DNA from: Actinomycetota bacterium
GTDB lineage: Bacteria; Actinomycetota; Actinomycetes; Nanopelagicales; Nanopelagicaceae
DNA: 64,000 nucleotides
Assembly (NCBI GenBank): GCA_003569265.1
Contig: BGON01000001.1
Span: forward strand, 301,155 to 365,154
Direction: 5' to 3'
A model generated the notes under the pieces. That model did no database searches. It was not told where the DNA came from and saw only the letters and a list, made by a program, of their open reading frames with translations. Positions 36,639 to 47,216 of this stretch are shown here, piece after piece (the stretch's first letter is position 1; each line of letters opens with the position of its first letter). The position numbers were made by a program, and so were the translations under genes.

Positions 36639-36821
36639 ATGAATTTGGGTCCAAGAGAGATCGTCATCCTTCTCATTGTTGTACTTGTTTTGTTCGGCGC
36701 CAAGCGTTTGCCGGATTCAGCCCGCTCACTTGGTCGCTCTATGCGCATTTTCAAGAGCGAAATGAAGGAAATGAAAGCTGATGACGGTGTGATCGAAGAA
36801 GACGGCAAAACCGAGAAGTAG
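36639..36821 (+). CDS. tatA: Twin-arginine translocase subunit TatA
   Basis: A 60-residue protein with one N-terminal membrane helix ([20 protein letters not shown]) followed by an amphipathic helix and an acidic tail. FGAKRLPD is the TatA hinge. It forms the pore-like oligomer for export of folded proteins. CAAGGAG lies seven bases before the ATG. It pairs with tatC five bases downstream; no tatB is present, as usual in minimal systems, although tatB may lie elsewhere. Confidence 0.95.
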   Translation: MNLGPREIVILLIVVLVLFGAKRLPDSARSLGRSMRIFKSEMKEMKADDGVIEEDGKTEK

Positions 36822-36825
36822 ATAA

Positions 36826-37641
36826 ATGGCATCTGTTAATGAAGCACGGATGCCCCTTCTAGACCATTTACGCGAATTTCGAAAACGAGTTCTTCGTTCT
36901 GCGATTGCAGTGTTGGTTGCATTTATTGGAGGGTGGTATTTCTACGATTCAATCATTGTCACCTTAGCTAAACCAGTGTGCGACTTGAAAGTTGCTCAGC
37001 AATCTGGTGCGGCTAGTTGTGGTGCTCTCTATATCAGCGGAGTTCTTGGTCCGCTTGATTTACAGATTAAAGTCGCACTATTGACAGGCATTATTGTCTC
37101 AGCACCATTTTGGCTTTACCAACTTTGGGCCTTTATTGCCCCAGCTCTTCATAGAAAAGAAAAACGTACCAGCGTTCTTTTCGTTGCAGCGGCTACCCCG
37201 TTTTTTGCGATGGGTGCGACTCTTGGCTATCTCATTCTCCCAGTTGCAATCAAAGCTCTTTTTGGATTTACTCCTAATTCAATTAGTAACTTGGTTAGAT
37301 TTGACGATTATTTGGATTTCGTTCTCAGAGTGATTCTGTTTGTAGGCCTTGCTTTCGAGCTACCAATCTTCCTCTTGACATTTAATTTGATTGGATTTCT
37401 CCGTGGCAAAACAATTTTGAAACCATGGAGAATTTGGATCTTCACAATCTTCTTCTTTGTGGCCGCATTGTCACCGACAGCAGATCCTTTAAGCATGGTT
37501 CTCTTATCTGGGCCCTTGATTCTCTTCTACTTTATGGCTGGATTACTAGCGGTGCTGGTCGATCGGCGACGAGATAAGAAAGCTGTGTCCGTCGAAACGG
37601 GTAGTTCTGCGATTGAAGCACCAACACCCATTAAGGAATAG
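36826..37641 (+). CDS. tatC: Twin-arginine translocase subunit TatC
   Basis: A 271-residue polytopic protein, the receptor for twin-arginine signal peptides. The N-terminal MPLLDHLREFRKRVLRS motif and the conserved FxPF/LAFELPIFLLTFNLIGF region with its Glu (FVGLAFELP) are visible, with six predicted membrane helices. It has a charged C-terminal tail. The order tatA-tatC-lipid kinase-helY is typical of actinobacteria. Confidence 0.96.
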   Translation: MASVNEARMPLLDHLREFRKRVLRSAIAVLVAFIGGWYFYDSIIVTLAKPVCDLKVAQQSGAASCGALYISGVLGPLDLQIKVALLTGIIVSAPFWLYQLWAFIAPALHRKEKRTSVLFVAAATPFFAMGATLGYLILPVAIKALFGFTPNSISNLVRFDDYLDFVLRVILFVGLAFELPIFLLTFNLIGFLRGKTILKPWRIWIFTIFFFVAALSPTADPLSMVLLSGPLILFYFMAGLLAVLVDRRRDKKAVSVETGSSAIEAPTPIKE

Positions 37642-37657
37642 CCGATAGGGTCTTCCC

Positions 37658-38527
37658 ATGTGGGCCTTAGTTATCAATCCAGTTTCTGGCCAAGGCAAAG
37701 GTGCTCGAATCGGAACCTATGTTGCCGGTTATCTCAATAGCCACGGGATTTACTATGAAATTATCATTGGGCGCAACGGCATAGACCAAGCAGATTTGCT
37801 TCAAAGATTCCTCGATCGCAATCCAGATTGCAGTGGTGTTATAGCAGTGGGTGGAGATGGGCTGCTTCATCTAACTCTGCAAAAAATTACTCCAGCACAA
37901 GTGCCATTAGCTTTGATTCCTGCAGGTACAGGAAATGATTTCGTTCGAACTTTGGGTTGGTCACCCGATGATGTTGATGCGATTCTTGAAGCGGCCTTGT
38001 CTAAGAAACCGAGCTCTGTAGACCTGGGATTAGTGGATGGAGAATGGTTTGGGGCGGTTTTATCGACTGGATTTGATGCGATTGTAAATGAAAGAGCGAA
38101 CACGATGTCATGGCCAAAGGGGCCCAATAAATACAACGTAGCTATAGCGATAGAGCTACCTAGATTTGCCCCCCGTCATTATGACATTGTGTTAGATGAC
38201 CGAACCATTTCCACAGAGGCGATGCTTATTGCCGTTGCTAATGGCCGTTCTTATGGGGGAGGGATGTTGGTTTGTCCTCAGTCAGATATAGCTGATGGCT
38301 ATTTTGATGTCATGGTCTTGCATCCAGTCTCAAAATTGGAGTTTATAAAGGTATTTCCTCGTGTGTTTAAAGGAACTCACATTACCCATCCAGCTGTTGA
38401 AATCGTGCGTAGTAAGAGTGTGAAAATCACAGCCAATGCGGTGGCGTATGCCGATGGTGAACGAATAGGGCAACTGCCTATAAGCGCTCAATGTATGCCA
38501 GGCGCTCTAATGACGTGGATACCATGA
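37658..38527 (+). CDS. Diacylglycerol/lipid kinase (YegS/DagK family)
   Basis: A 289-residue lipid kinase. It begins MWALVINPVSGQGKGARIG, and the nucleotide-binding GVIAVGGDGLLHLTLQ (GGDGx) and IPAGTGNDFVRTLGW motifs follow. It probably phosphorylates diacylglycerol or a related lipid at the membrane. Its TGA overlaps the helY ATG (ATGA). Context between tatC and helY is conserved in the phylum. Confidence 0.92.
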   Translation: MWALVINPVSGQGKGARIGTYVAGYLNSHGIYYEIIIGRNGIDQADLLQRFLDRNPDCSGVIAVGGDGLLHLTLQKITPAQVPLALIPAGTGNDFVRTLGWSPDDVDAILEAALSKKPSSVDLGLVDGEWFGAVLSTGFDAIVNERANTMSWPKGPNKYNVAIAIELPRFAPRHYDIVLDDRTISTEAMLIAVANGRSYGGGMLVCPQSDIADGYFDVMVLHPVSKLEFIKVFPRVFKGTHITHPAVEIVRSKSVKITANAVAYADGERIGQLPISAQCMPGALMTWIP

Positions 38528-40899
38528 CAACCCCAGCAGAGAAATTCGCCGCCGCTAAAGTTCGCAATCAGTATAAAGATACTACGGCTTTTGTTCAGAG
38601 TTTTGATTTCGAGTTTGATCCCTTTCAGGTTGCTGCTTGTCACGCAGTTGAAGAGGGGAGTGGTGTTCTAGTTGCCGCACCTACTGGTGCTGGAAAGACT
38701 GTTGTCGGTGAATTTGCTGCCCACTTAGCTCTTAAACTCGGTAAGAAGTGTTTCTACACCACCCCGATTAAAGCTCTTTCTAATCAGAAGTACTCAGAGT
38801 TTGTTGCGATGTTTGGTGAAGATCGAGTTGGTCTGCTCACTGGGGACACGAGTATTAATGGTGAAGCAGATGTATTAGTTATGACTACTGAGGTTTTGCG
38901 CAACATGCTCTATGCCGGCTCCAATACTTTGACAAACTTGGGTTATGTCGTGATGGATGAAGTGCACTATTTGGCTGACAAGTTCCGCGGCGCGGTCTGG
39001 GAAGAAGTTCTGATTCACTTGATGGAAAGCGTTCAAGTAATTTCACTATCAGCAACAGTTTCGAATGCAGAAGAGTTTGGTGAATGGTTGGCTGAGGTTC
39101 GAGGCAATACCCAAGTCATCGTCAGTGAAATTCGCCCGATACCGCTCTATCAGCATGTCCTCATCGGTAATCGACTTCTGGATCTTTTTGAAAAGCCTGG
39201 ACAGATAAACCCCGAGATCCTGCAACGAGAGCGTGAAGCCGTGCGCAAAGCATCCTTGAGCAGAAATCGACGGGGAAGATTTAATGAAGCTCAAGATCGT
39301 TTATCTCGAGCCGATATCATCGAAAAGCTTGCTAATCAGAATTTGTTGCCAGCCATCACTTTTATCTTCTCCCGAGTGGGCTGTGATGCAGCTGTTAAAC
39401 AATGCCTGCATGCGGGATTACGTTTAACTTCCACACAAGAGCGTGAAGAGATACGCGCAACAGCTCTCAAATACACTCAACACATTGCAGAAGAAGATTT
39501 AGAGGTTTTAGGTTTTGATGATTGGCTCACTGCCCTAGAACGTGGAATTGCAGCTCACCATGCTGGACTCTTACCAAGTTTTAAATCTGCTGTTGAAGAG
39601 CTTTTCCAAAAAGGTCTTATCAAAGCAGTCTTTGCAACAGAGACTCTGGCACTTGGAATCAATATGCCCGCTCGAACTGTTGTCTTGGAGAAGTTGATCA
39701 AATACAACGGAGAATCTCACGTGCCAATCACCCCAGGGGAGTACACACAGCTCACGGGACGTGCAGGCCGCCGCGGAATTGATATCGAAGGCAATGCTGT
39801 TATCCAGTGGTCACCAACTGTTGATTCCGCATCAGCTGCTGGTTTGGCTTCCACGCGTACATACCCTTTGCGTTCTTCTTTTGCACCCACATACAACATG
39901 TCGATTAATCTCATTTCGAGATTTGGTCGTGAACGAGCTAGGCGTTCTCTAGAATCTTCTTTTGCACAGTTCCAGGCAGACCGCGCAGTAGTTGGTTTAT
40001 CAAGGCAGATAGCCAAGAATGAAAGTGCGATTGAAGAACTACTTTCACAAGCTGTATGCCATTTAGGAGATTTTCTAGAATACGCTGGTATTCGTCGTGA
40101 AATCAAAGAGGTAGAGACTCTTCTCTCTAAGCGAGATCACAAAAAGAGTTTCGATAACAGACAACGTGCACGTTTAGAGGGTGACCTCTCTGATTTGCGC
40201 AAGGGATTACGCAATCACAGCTGCCATGCCTGTGCTCAACGCGAGGATCATTCACGCTTTTCTGAAAAAGCTGGACGACTTAATCGAGAAAATGATGGTC
40301 TTCACGCACGTGTTCAAAGTCGTACACACGTAATTGCGAAAACATTTGATCAAATATGCCAGGTTCTCACCCACCTTGACTATATAGAGGGGGAGAAGCC
40401 AACTACTCAAGGAAAGATCCTCACAAAGATATATGCTGAATCTGATCTACTTTTGACTGAGGCAATACGTCGTGGAGTCTTAGATGAACTTAATGCTCCT
40501 GAACTCCTCTCAGTTGTTTCCACAATGATCTTTGAATCCCGAAATGCCGACACTGTTGCTCCTAAAATGCCGAGTCCACGTGTATCAAACGCCCTTGCAG
40601 ATGTGATCTCTATATGGGCTGAGTTAGAAGAGCTTGAAACTGAATATGGAGTCAAGACGCAGCGCCAACCAGATGCTGGCTTTTGTTGGGTTTCCTATCG
40701 TTGGGCAAATGGCAACTCACTGCAAAACGTTCTTAAAGGAACTGATATGTCAGTTGGCGATTTCGTGCGCTCAACTAAACAGTTATCTGACTTGCTTAAT
40801 CAAATCGCTGCTGCAAGTGAGAAGCTTCGTCCAGTATGCAAAGATGCCGTCAAGCGCATCGACAGGGGAGTAGTTGCATTCCTTATGGGAGATTTATGA
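38524..40899 (+). CDS. helY: DEAD/DEAH-box helicase, HelY/Ski2-like
   Basis: About 791 residues from the ATG at 38524, which overlaps the preceding stop. Helicase motifs: Q-motif region FEFDPFQVAA, Walker A APTGAGKT, DEVHYLADKFRG (II), SATVSNAEEFGEWL (III) and QLTGRAGRRGIDIEG (VI). The C-terminal Ski2-like region carries CHACAQREDH, possibly metal binding. HelY-like proteins are 3'-5' RNA/DNA helicases; the cellular role in actinobacteria is poorly defined. It is coupled to the following exonuclease gene by ATGA. Confidence 0.93.
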   Translation: MTTPAEKFAAAKVRNQYKDTTAFVQSFDFEFDPFQVAACHAVEEGSGVLVAAPTGAGKTVVGEFAAHLALKLGKKCFYTTPIKALSNQKYSEFVAMFGEDRVGLLTGDTSINGEADVLVMTTEVLRNMLYAGSNTLTNLGYVVMDEVHYLADKFRGAVWEEVLIHLMESVQVISLSATVSNAEEFGEWLAEVRGNTQVIVSEIRPIPLYQHVLIGNRLLDLFEKPGQINPEILQREREAVRKASLSRNRRGRFNEAQDRLSRADIIEKLANQNLLPAITFIFSRVGCDAAVKQCLHAGLRLTSTQEREEIRATALKYTQHIAEEDLEVLGFDDWLTALERGIAAHHAGLLPSFKSAVEELFQKGLIKAVFATETLALGINMPARTVVLEKLIKYNGESHVPITPGEYTQLTGRAGRRGIDIEGNAVIQWSPTVDSASAAGLASTRTYPLRSSFAPTYNMSINLISRFGRERARRSLESSFAQFQADRAVVGLSRQIAKNESAIEELLSQAVCHLGDFLEYAGIRREIKEVETLLSKRDHKKSFDNRQRARLEGDLSDLRKGLRNHSCHACAQREDHSRFSEKAGRLNRENDGLHARVQSRTHVIAKTFDQICQVLTHLDYIEGEKPTTQGKILTKIYAESDLLLTEAIRRGVLDELNAPELLSVVSTMIFESRNADTVAPKMPSPRVSNALADVISIWAELEELETEYGVKTQRQPDAGFCWVSYRWANGNSLQNVLKGTDMSVGDFVRSTKQLSDLLNQIAAASEKLRPVCKDAVKRIDRGVVAFLMGDL

Positions 40900-41798
40900 C
40901 ATTAATGCTCCTCGATAGCGCATCACTTTGGTATCGCGCCTACTATGGAATGCCCGACACTCTTACGGCACCTGATGGAACTCCAGTCAATGCCATTCGT
41001 GGTTATATCGATATGACTTCACGTTTGTTGTTAGTTTATAAACCCAATCGCTTAGTTGCCTGCCTTGATGGAGATTGGCGACCTAGTTGGAGAGTGGAGC
41101 TTTTCCCAGATTACAAAGCTAATAGATTAGAGGAAGAGGGTGATGAGGAAGAGGAGCCAGAGACCCTAACGCCACAAATTCCTATTCTCTTGGAGCTGTT
41201 AGATCTCTTTGGGATCCCCGTGGTGGGCGTAGATGACTATGAAGCTGATGACGTTATGGCAACGTATGCAGAAACTGAGAAGGGACCGATTCGAATTGTT
41301 ACAGGAGATAGAGATCTATTTCAAATGGTTGATGACAAGCGTGATATCAAAGTTGTCTATTTAGCTAAAGGCATTTCACAGCATGATTTAGTTGATTATG
41401 CATACGTGGCGAATAAGTATGGGATTCCTGGAAATCGTTACGCACTTTTTGCACTGTTTCGTGGTGATCCTTCAGATGGATTGCCAGGAGTCCGAGGTAT
41501 TGGCGAAAAAGGAGCAGCATTGATAGCTAACGCTTTTGAGAATATCGATGCCGCACTAGCAGGAGCGCATGCAGCACATGATTCTCTTTCACCAGCTTTA
41601 GCTAAAAAAATCATCGCTGGCTCTGATTATCTAAAGATTGCACCAACAGTGGTCCAAGTTGCCCGCAATGCACCTCTACCTCAAATAGATCTATCGATGC
41701 CTAAATCTCCAAAAGATCTATCTGAGATCTATCAATTCAAGGAACGCTATGGATTAGGCGCCAGCGTTGATCGTTTGATCAGTGCGCTCGGGTGGTAA
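40896..41798 (+). CDS. 5'-3' exonuclease (PolA N-terminal domain-like), stand-alone
   Basis: About 300 residues from the ATG at 40896. It corresponds to the 5' nuclease domain of DNA polymerase I without a polymerase. Metal-binding acidic residues occur in LLDSASLWYRAYYG, VDDYEADDVMATYA and VTGDRDLFQMVDD. The helix-hairpin-helix is DPSDGLPGVRGIGEKGAALI. It likely removes flaps or RNA primers. It overlaps helY by four bases and lnt by seven. Confidence 0.92.
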   Translation: MTLMLLDSASLWYRAYYGMPDTLTAPDGTPVNAIRGYIDMTSRLLLVYKPNRLVACLDGDWRPSWRVELFPDYKANRLEEEGDEEEEPETLTPQIPILLELLDLFGIPVVGVDDYEADDVMATYAETEKGPIRIVTGDRDLFQMVDDKRDIKVVYLAKGISQHDLVDYAYVANKYGIPGNRYALFALFRGDPSDGLPGVRGIGEKGAALIANAFENIDAALAGAHAAHDSLSPALAKKIIAGSDYLKIAPTVVQVARNAPLPQIDLSMPKSPKDLSEIYQFKERYGLGASVDRLISALGW

Positions 41799-43165
41799 AC
41801 CTTCTTCTATCGGCCCTGAGCGGACTACTTCTTAGCGCAGCTTTTGAACCAATTGCGATGTGGTGGTTAGCACCAATCGCCATTGCATTAGAGATGTATG
41901 CGCTATCGAGAAGTGAAGGAAAATTCTTGAACGTCCTGGCATTTGCACTCACATTTAATCTCGTCCTATTGCACTGGACCAGCATTTATGTGGGCTCTCT
42001 GCCATGGATCATCCTGGCCACTGGGTTAACTCTTTTCTATCTTCCACTCGTAGCGGTCAAACGCCTAGGAATATCCTTCTTCCCACTTATATTTATTGTT
42101 ATGGAAGAGATCCGGAACCATTTTCCTTTTCAAGGTTTTGGTTGGGCAAGAATCGCTTACTCTCAAGCCGATGCTCCATATGCCAAGATCGCAGCTCATG
42201 GGGGAGCGGTGGCACTTTCTGCCATCACTGTATTAATTGGGCTTTTTATTTTCAATCTTTTAAAAAAAGAGTTAAATTTTCTGATTGTTTTGCCAATCGT
42301 ATTGGTGTTCATACCTAACAATGTTGCGATAAATGCGACTACTAATGCATTATTGATACAGGGAAATGTTCCCAAATTAGGTTTAGATTTTAATTCCAGG
42401 GCGACAGAGGTCTTCAAATATCACGTTGAGGAAACTACATCTGCGTTAAAGAGTGATAAGGAAGTTGACTTTATCCTCTGGCCCGAAAACGCTGTTGATG
42501 TAGATCCTTTTCGAAACCCAGAGGTCTTTGAGACGCTTAATACTTTTACAACTCCACTTATACTCGGTGCCATTGTTAACAGAGATAAGGAAGTTCTCAA
42601 TTCCTCAATATTATGGACAAAAGAGAAGCAAAATGTCTATGTGAAGCAACATCTAACCCCTTTTGGTGAATACATCCCATTACGCGCATTAGCATCGAAA
42701 ATCTCGCCCTTAGTTGATGATGTGCGAGACTTTAGCGCCGGAAATGAGTCGACAATTTTTAGTATTGGCGCTGCAAAGATTGCACCGATTATCTGTTTCG
42801 AATTACTCGATGATCAAATCCTGCACGTTGCGGCAAAATCATCAAATCTTCTTGCCGTGCAAACAAATAGTGCAACCTTTGGAGATTCAGCAGAGAGTGC
42901 CCAGCAACTGCAAATAACTCGCATTAGAGCTATAGAGCATTCGCGAAATGTTCTCTCAGTCTCGACAACGGGATATTCAGCAGTTATTGATTCCAACGGC
43001 CAGGTTCTGCAAAAGACTGCGATGGGAACTGCAGAACATCTCTATGCGCAGGTTGGGCTAATTTCAAGCACATCGCCAAGGGATAGAATTGGGAACTGGG
43101 CCTTAGTAATCACGTTGATCTGGTTGTTGATTGTTGCCCGCCGAGCGTATATATACCGCCGATAA
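41792..43165 (+). CDS. lnt: Apolipoprotein N-acyltransferase
   Basis: A 457-residue membrane enzyme that adds the third acyl chain to lipoproteins. About six to seven hydrophobic segments precede a nitrilase-like domain with the catalytic triad: Glu in ILWPENAVDVDP, Lys in VYVKQHLTPFGEYIPL and Cys in APIICFELL. It starts at GTG within the end of the exonuclease gene. Lnt activity in a Gram-positive agrees with N-acylated lipoproteins in actinobacteria. It is convergent with gcvP, 16 bases away. Confidence 0.94.
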   Translation: MVNLLLSALSGLLLSAAFEPIAMWWLAPIAIALEMYALSRSEGKFLNVLAFALTFNLVLLHWTSIYVGSLPWIILATGLTLFYLPLVAVKRLGISFFPLIFIVMEEIRNHFPFQGFGWARIAYSQADAPYAKIAAHGGAVALSAITVLIGLFIFNLLKKELNFLIVLPIVLVFIPNNVAINATTNALLIQGNVPKLGLDFNSRATEVFKYHVEETTSALKSDKEVDFILWPENAVDVDPFRNPEVFETLNTFTTPLILGAIVNRDKEVLNSSILWTKEKQNVYVKQHLTPFGEYIPLRALASKISPLVDDVRDFSAGNESTIFSIGAAKIAPIICFELLDDQILHVAAKSSNLLAVQTNSATFGDSAESAQQLQITRIRAIEHSRNVLSVSTTGYSAVIDSNGQVLQKTAMGTAEHLYAQVGLISSTSPRDRIGNWALVITLIWLLIVARRAYIYRR

Positions 43166-43181
43166 GTTACATTATGTAAAG

Positions 43182-46043
43182 TTATACGAACTCGGATATG
43201 GGTGGACAGGAGCAAATTAGATTCCTATCCCCGTGGGCGCCATCGATACGGCCCACCGTAGGCCAGTACTTGCCCTGCATTCCGATAATTTCACCGCTGA
43301 CAAGACCATGTCGCACTGATGGAAGCCCACCAGTTTCACGTGAGTACGAGCGCTCCCAATCTCCTGCCAAAACACTTTCTATGGTGTGTGGAGCATGACG
43401 CAAAGCTGACTCCTCCACCGAAATCTTGCCATCCATAATCTCCATAATCTCACCGTGAATTGCCGTCATCGCAGCGATAAAGCGATCAATTTCGGCGATG
43501 TCTTCACTCTCGGTTGGCTCAATCATGAAAGTTCCAGCGACAGGAAAACTCATTGTTGGGGCATGGAATCCGTAATCCATCAAACGTTTCGCGATGTCAT
43601 CTACGGTTACGCCACTTACCTTGGTGATCTCTCTCAAATCCAAAATGCATTCATGGGCAACACGTCCCTGTTCACTTGTATAAAGAATTGGGAACATCGA
43701 ATTCAATTTAGCTGCCATGTAGTTAGCAGACAAGATCGCTGTAGATGTTGCAAGGGTTAGGCCTTCTCCACCCATCATGCGAATGTATGCCCATGAGATA
43801 GGCAAAATACTGGCAGAGCCAAATGGCCCACCACTAATTGGTCCAGGACCAGTTGCAGGTCCTGCTAATTCATCCATCGGATGATTCGGTAGAAAAGGCG
43901 CTAAGTGAGAACGGCAAATAACCGGTCCAACACCTGGTCCCCCGCCACCATGTGGAATACAAAAAGTTTTATGTAAATTTAAATGCGAAACATCTGCACC
44001 GAATTTTCCGGGTTGAGCTAAACCAACCAGAGCGTTCAAATTTGCCCCATCAACATAGACCTGACCACCAGCATCATGGACAAGTCCACATAGCTCGGTA
44101 ATTGCAGACTCAAAAACGCCATGAGTGGATGGATATGTGACCATGATGGCTGCCAGAGCTGAGGAATATTGCGCGATCTTCGCCTTGATATCCTCAATGC
44201 TTACATTTCCATGCTCATCGCACTCAATGACAACGACCTGCATACCAGCCATCACGGCACTGGCAGCGTTAGTGCCATGAGCAGAAGATGGAATCAAGCA
44301 AATTGTGCGTCCTTGATCTCCGCGGGAGTCGTGATAATTGCGAATCGCCAATAACCCAGCAAACTCCCCCTGACTTCCTGCATTAGGTTGCAGTGAGACT
44401 GCGTCATAGCCAGTGATCTTTACTAACCAATCTGAGAGTTGTGCAATGAGTTCGCGAAATCCTGCGTTTTGCTGTGCTGGGGCAAATGGGTGCAAGGATG
44501 AGAATTCAGGCCATGTCACAGCTTCCATCTCAGTTGTGGCATTGAGTTTCATCGTGCAAGAGCCCAGCGGAATCATGGTGCGATCTAGGGCTAAATCGCG
44601 ATCAGAGAGTGTGCGCAGATAGCGCAACATCGATGTTTCAGAGCGCAAGGTGTTAAAGATTGGGTGGCGCAAATATGTAGATGTACGGGTTGCAAAATCA
44701 GGAATCGATTTACCGGCAACCCCTACTGCCCCACTACCGAAAATCTCACACAAATCCTTGAGCATCTTTGCATCTGTAGTTTCATCTAAGGAAACTCCCA
44801 CGTGTGTTCCATCTACGATTCTCAGATTAATCTTTTTTCCATCTGCCTTCTTGTGAAGTGCCACGGCATCCTTGACTTCGATGAGCAGAGTGTCAAAGTA
44901 GTTCGTGTTAACAACTTTATGTCCAGATGCTCTCACCGAGTTTGCTAACTCTTGTGTCTGTCTGTTCACTCGAGATGCAATTATCTTCAATCCCGTTGGT
45001 CCATGCCACATCGCATAGAAGGCACTCATGATGGCTAAGAGAACTTGCGCGGTACAAATGTTGCTGGTCGCTTTGTCACGACGGATATGCTGTTCACGAG
45101 TTTGTAGAGCCAAGCGAAAAGCTGGATTTCCATGCGAGTCAATACTCTGTCCAACTAAACGTCCTGGCAGTGATCGCTCTAAACCTTCTCGGACCGACAT
45201 GAAACCAGCATGTGGTCCTCCAAAGCCCATAGGCACTCCAAGGCGTTGGGCTGAACCAACTGCAATATCAGCGCCCCACTCCCCTGGTGCTTTTAAGAGT
45301 GTGAGTGCGAGTAAGTCAGTGGCTGCAATGAGTAAACCCTCTTTTGCATGAACCCATGTTGCAAGTTGACTGTAATCAATGATTTCACCATGAGTATGTG
45401 GATATTGAACCAGAACTCCGAAGACTTGAGACTGTGTCGGTACCTTGGAAAGATCGACTACTTCAACCTTAATACCTTGTGGCATAGCGCGCGTCTGTAC
45501 CACTGCAATAGTTTGTGGATGCACATTGATATCGATTAGAAATACCGCATCATCACTGCCCTTATAGACACGGCGGGCTAGCGTCATAGCCTCTGCTGCT
45601 GCTGTGCTCTCATCCAGCATTGATGCATTTGAAATGGATAGAGCTGTTAAATCACAGACGACGGTTTGAAAAGCAAATAGAGCCTCTAACCGCCCCTGGG
45701 AAATCTCAGCTTGATACGGCGTGTAAGCGGTATACCAAGCTGGGTTTTCCATAACGTTTCGCAGAATTACGGGCGGAGTAATAGTTCCGTAATACCCAGT
45801 TCCGATTGCATTGCGATAAACATCATTCTTATCTGCAAGAGTGCGCAGTTCTGCAATAACATCAACTTCATTGAGCGCTGTCGGTAGTGTCTCACTCAAT
45901 CTCTTTGTCATTGCAATGTTCTCTGGAACAACATCTGCAATAAAATCTGCCAGCGATGAATAGCCGAGTTCCATCAACATGGTTTGTGCTTGATCCTGGG
46001 AAGGACCTATGTGTCGACGTGAAAACGCGTCGTAATCAACCAT
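43182..46043 (-). CDS. gcvP: Glycine dehydrogenase (decarboxylating), P-protein
   Basis: About 953 residues, single-chain P-protein of the glycine cleavage system. It decarboxylates glycine and transfers the methylamine to lipoylated GcvH. The PLP lysine is in [18 protein letters not shown]. Two homologous halves are visible, beginning [17 protein letters not shown] and [31 protein letters not shown] at 46043 is chosen; an in-frame ATG seven codons upstream overlaps an AGGGG that more likely serves as its ribosome binding site. gcvH lies 2.4 kb upstream in the same direction. No gcvT is in the window. Confidence 0.96.
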   Translation of the reverse strand: MVDYDAFSRRHIGPSQDQAQTMLMELGYSSLADFIADVVPENIAMTKRLSETLPTALNEVDVIAELRTLADKNDVYRNAIGTGYYGTITPPVILRNVMENPAWYTAYTPYQAEISQGRLEALFAFQTVVCDLTALSISNASMLDESTAAAEAMTLARRVYKGSDDAVFLIDINVHPQTIAVVQTRAMPQGIKVEVVDLSKVPTQSQVFGVLVQYPHTHGEIIDYSQLATWVHAKEGLLIAATDLLALTLLKAPGEWGADIAVGSAQRLGVPMGFGGPHAGFMSVREGLERSLPGRLVGQSIDSHGNPAFRLALQTREQHIRRDKATSNICTAQVLLAIMSAFYAMWHGPTGLKIIASRVNRQTQELANSVRASGHKVVNTNYFDTLLIEVKDAVALHKKADGKKINLRIVDGTHVGVSLDETTDAKMLKDLCEIFGSGAVGVAGKSIPDFATRTSTYLRHPIFNTLRSETSMLRYLRTLSDRDLALDRTMIPLGSCTMKLNATTEMEAVTWPEFSSLHPFAPAQQNAGFRELIAQLSDWLVKITGYDAVSLQPNAGSQGEFAGLLAIRNYHDSRGDQGRTICLIPSSAHGTNAASAVMAGMQVVVIECDEHGNVSIEDIKAKIAQYSSALAAIMVTYPSTHGVFESAITELCGLVHDAGGQVYVDGANLNALVGLAQPGKFGADVSHLNLHKTFCIPHGGGGPGVGPVICRSHLAPFLPNHPMDELAGPATGPGPISGGPFGSASILPISWAYIRMMGGEGLTLATSTAILSANYMAAKLNSMFPILYTSEQGRVAHECILDLREITKVSGVTVDDIAKRLMDYGFHAPTMSFPVAGTFMIEPTESEDIAEIDRFIAAMTAIHGEIMEIMDGKISVEESALRHAPHTIESVLAGDWERSYSRETGGLPSVRHGLVSGEIIGMQGKYWPTVGRIDGAHGDRNLICSCPPISEFV

Positions 46044-46069
46044 GGACGATCTACCCCTACTCATACAAA

Positions 46070-46087
46070 CGGGCCCTGAGCGGCCCG
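46070..46087 (-). terminator. GC-rich hairpin between the MerR gene and gcvP
   Basis: On the minus strand CGGGCC pairs with GGCCCG around a GCTCAG loop, followed by TTTG. The stem is short and the T tract minimal, so this is at best a partial terminator or a leader element in front of gcvP. Confidence 0.35.
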
Positions 46088-46109
46088 AACGGGGTAAGAA
46101 TAAGTCCTT

Positions 46110-46667
46110 TTAAGCGCCTTTGCTCTTTCGACGTAGCGAGAGCTCGTCGTTAGATGCAACACCTACGCTTTGGCCGGTGATCTCACCCTGCAACAGCGAG
46201 AGTGAACCCTCAACCTCATGCCACACCTTTCCCACTGCTATACCAAAGACACCTTGGCCACCAGCTAGCAAGTCAATGATTTCATCAGCACTTGCGCACT
46301 CATAGATAGATGCGCCATCACTCATCAATGTCATGCTCTCAAGCTCAGTTACTCCCCTGCTGCGCAAGTGATCAACGGCGGTGCGAATATTTTGCAGCGA
46401 TACGCCGGCATCTAGTAAACGCTTAACGATTTTTAACACAAGAATGTCTCTAAACCCATACAGGCGTTGAGTTCCTGAACCACTTGCAGTTCTGATGCTT
46501 GGTTCAACTAGACCTGTGCGTGCCCAGTAATCTAACTGGCGGTATGTAATACCGGCGGCCGAACATGCAGTAGCGCCACGGTAGCCAATTTCTAGTTCCT
46601 GGGAAGTCACGGGGAAACTCGTTTCTCTTGGGGAGTGATGTAAATCTAGGGCAGCCAAGCCCCCCAT
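46110..46667 (-). CDS. MerR family transcriptional regulator
   Basis: A 185-residue regulator. The DNA-binding wing-helix is ACSAAGITYRQLDYWARTGLVEPSIRTASGSGTQRLYGFRDILVLKIVKRLLDAGVSL in outline, a standard MerR fold with a non-metal effector region. It belongs to the pair of MerR-like genes found with the garA-gcvH genes in many actinobacteria. It is followed by gcvP, so a role in glycine cleavage control is a reasonable guess from context only. Confidence 0.9.
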   Translation of the reverse strand: MGGLAALDLHHSPRETSFPVTSQELEIGYRGATACSAAGITYRQLDYWARTGLVEPSIRTASGSGTQRLYGFRDILVLKIVKRLLDAGVSLQNIRTAVDHLRSRGVTELESMTLMSDGASIYECASADEIIDLLAGGQGVFGIAVGKVWHEVEGSLSLLQGEITGQSVGVASNDELSLRRKSKGA

Positions 46668-46718
46668 TCAATGACCGACACGGTCGAAACCTCTACTAGA
46701 GATTGAGGGTTTATGGCC

Positions 46719-47213
46719 CTAGCCTGCAAAATCCTCAGGGTTGATCTGGTCTAAGAACTCTCTAAAGCGCTCAACTTCCTGGTTATCATCCCCTGGCGCT
46801 GCCTCGGCTGGGATCTCGATTCCTATCTCATCGAGTAGTTGCGAGCTAGCCAAAATGTTGGCAGAGGCTCGAAGGGCTAGTGCTATGGCATCTGATGGCC
46901 TGGCAGAGATGGTGTGGGTATTTTCAAAGCTATCTCTGACAATGAGGTTGGCATAAAAGACGCCCTCATCTATGTGGGTTACGTGGACCGCGGTTAATGT
47001 GGCATCGAGTACTTCAACAATGTTTTGAGTTAAATCGTGAGTTAAAGGGCGCGGGGGCTTAACACCTTGCTGAGCAAAAGCGATAGCTGTCGCCTCAACA
47101 GCCCCAACCCAGATCGGCAGGAATCGTGTTCCATCTATTTCTTTGAGTAAAACGATGGGTTGGTTTGAAGGCATTTCGACTCTAACGCCGATAACCTCCA
47201 TAGAGATCATCAT
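46719..47213 (-). CDS. Bifunctional nuclease family protein (DUF151)
   Basis: A 164-residue protein of the BFN/DUF151 family, named after a plant nuclease acting on RNA and DNA. Core segments are VVLLKEIDGTRFLPIWVGAVEATAIA (VLLKE onward) and SARPSDAIALALRASANILAS. Nuclease activity in bacteria is not well established. It begins three bases after the ftsR stop and sits between two MerR genes. Confidence 0.9.
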   Translation of the reverse strand: MMISMEVIGVRVEMPSNQPIVLLKEIDGTRFLPIWVGAVEATAIAFAQQGVKPPRPLTHDLTQNIVEVLDATLTAVHVTHIDEGVFYANLIVRDSFENTHTISARPSDAIALALRASANILASSQLLDEIGIEIPAEAAPGDDNQEVERFREFLDQINPEDFAG

Positions 47214-47216
47214 TGG

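Noticed and set aside
43167..43179. TTACATTATGTAA palindrome between the lnt and gcvP stop codons
   Set aside because: A 6-base AT-rich arm pair with a one-base centre cannot form a stable terminator; probably chance in a 16-base spacer.
43332..43347. GTTTCACGTGA resembling half of a ParB parS site
   Set aside because: Only 11 of 16 consensus positions match, it lies inside gcvP coding sequence (codons for RET), and no parB is nearby.
43198..45539. Several plus-strand frames of 60-107 codons opposite gcvP
   Set aside because: They are shadows of the gcvP frame with no recognisable domain, start signal or operon context; the same holds for the long antisense frames opposite carB and the NCS2 permease.
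46044..46109. Possible glycine riboswitch in front of gcvP
   Set aside because: The spacer after the MerR gene is only 66 bases, too short for the known aptamers, and holds just a small GC hairpin.
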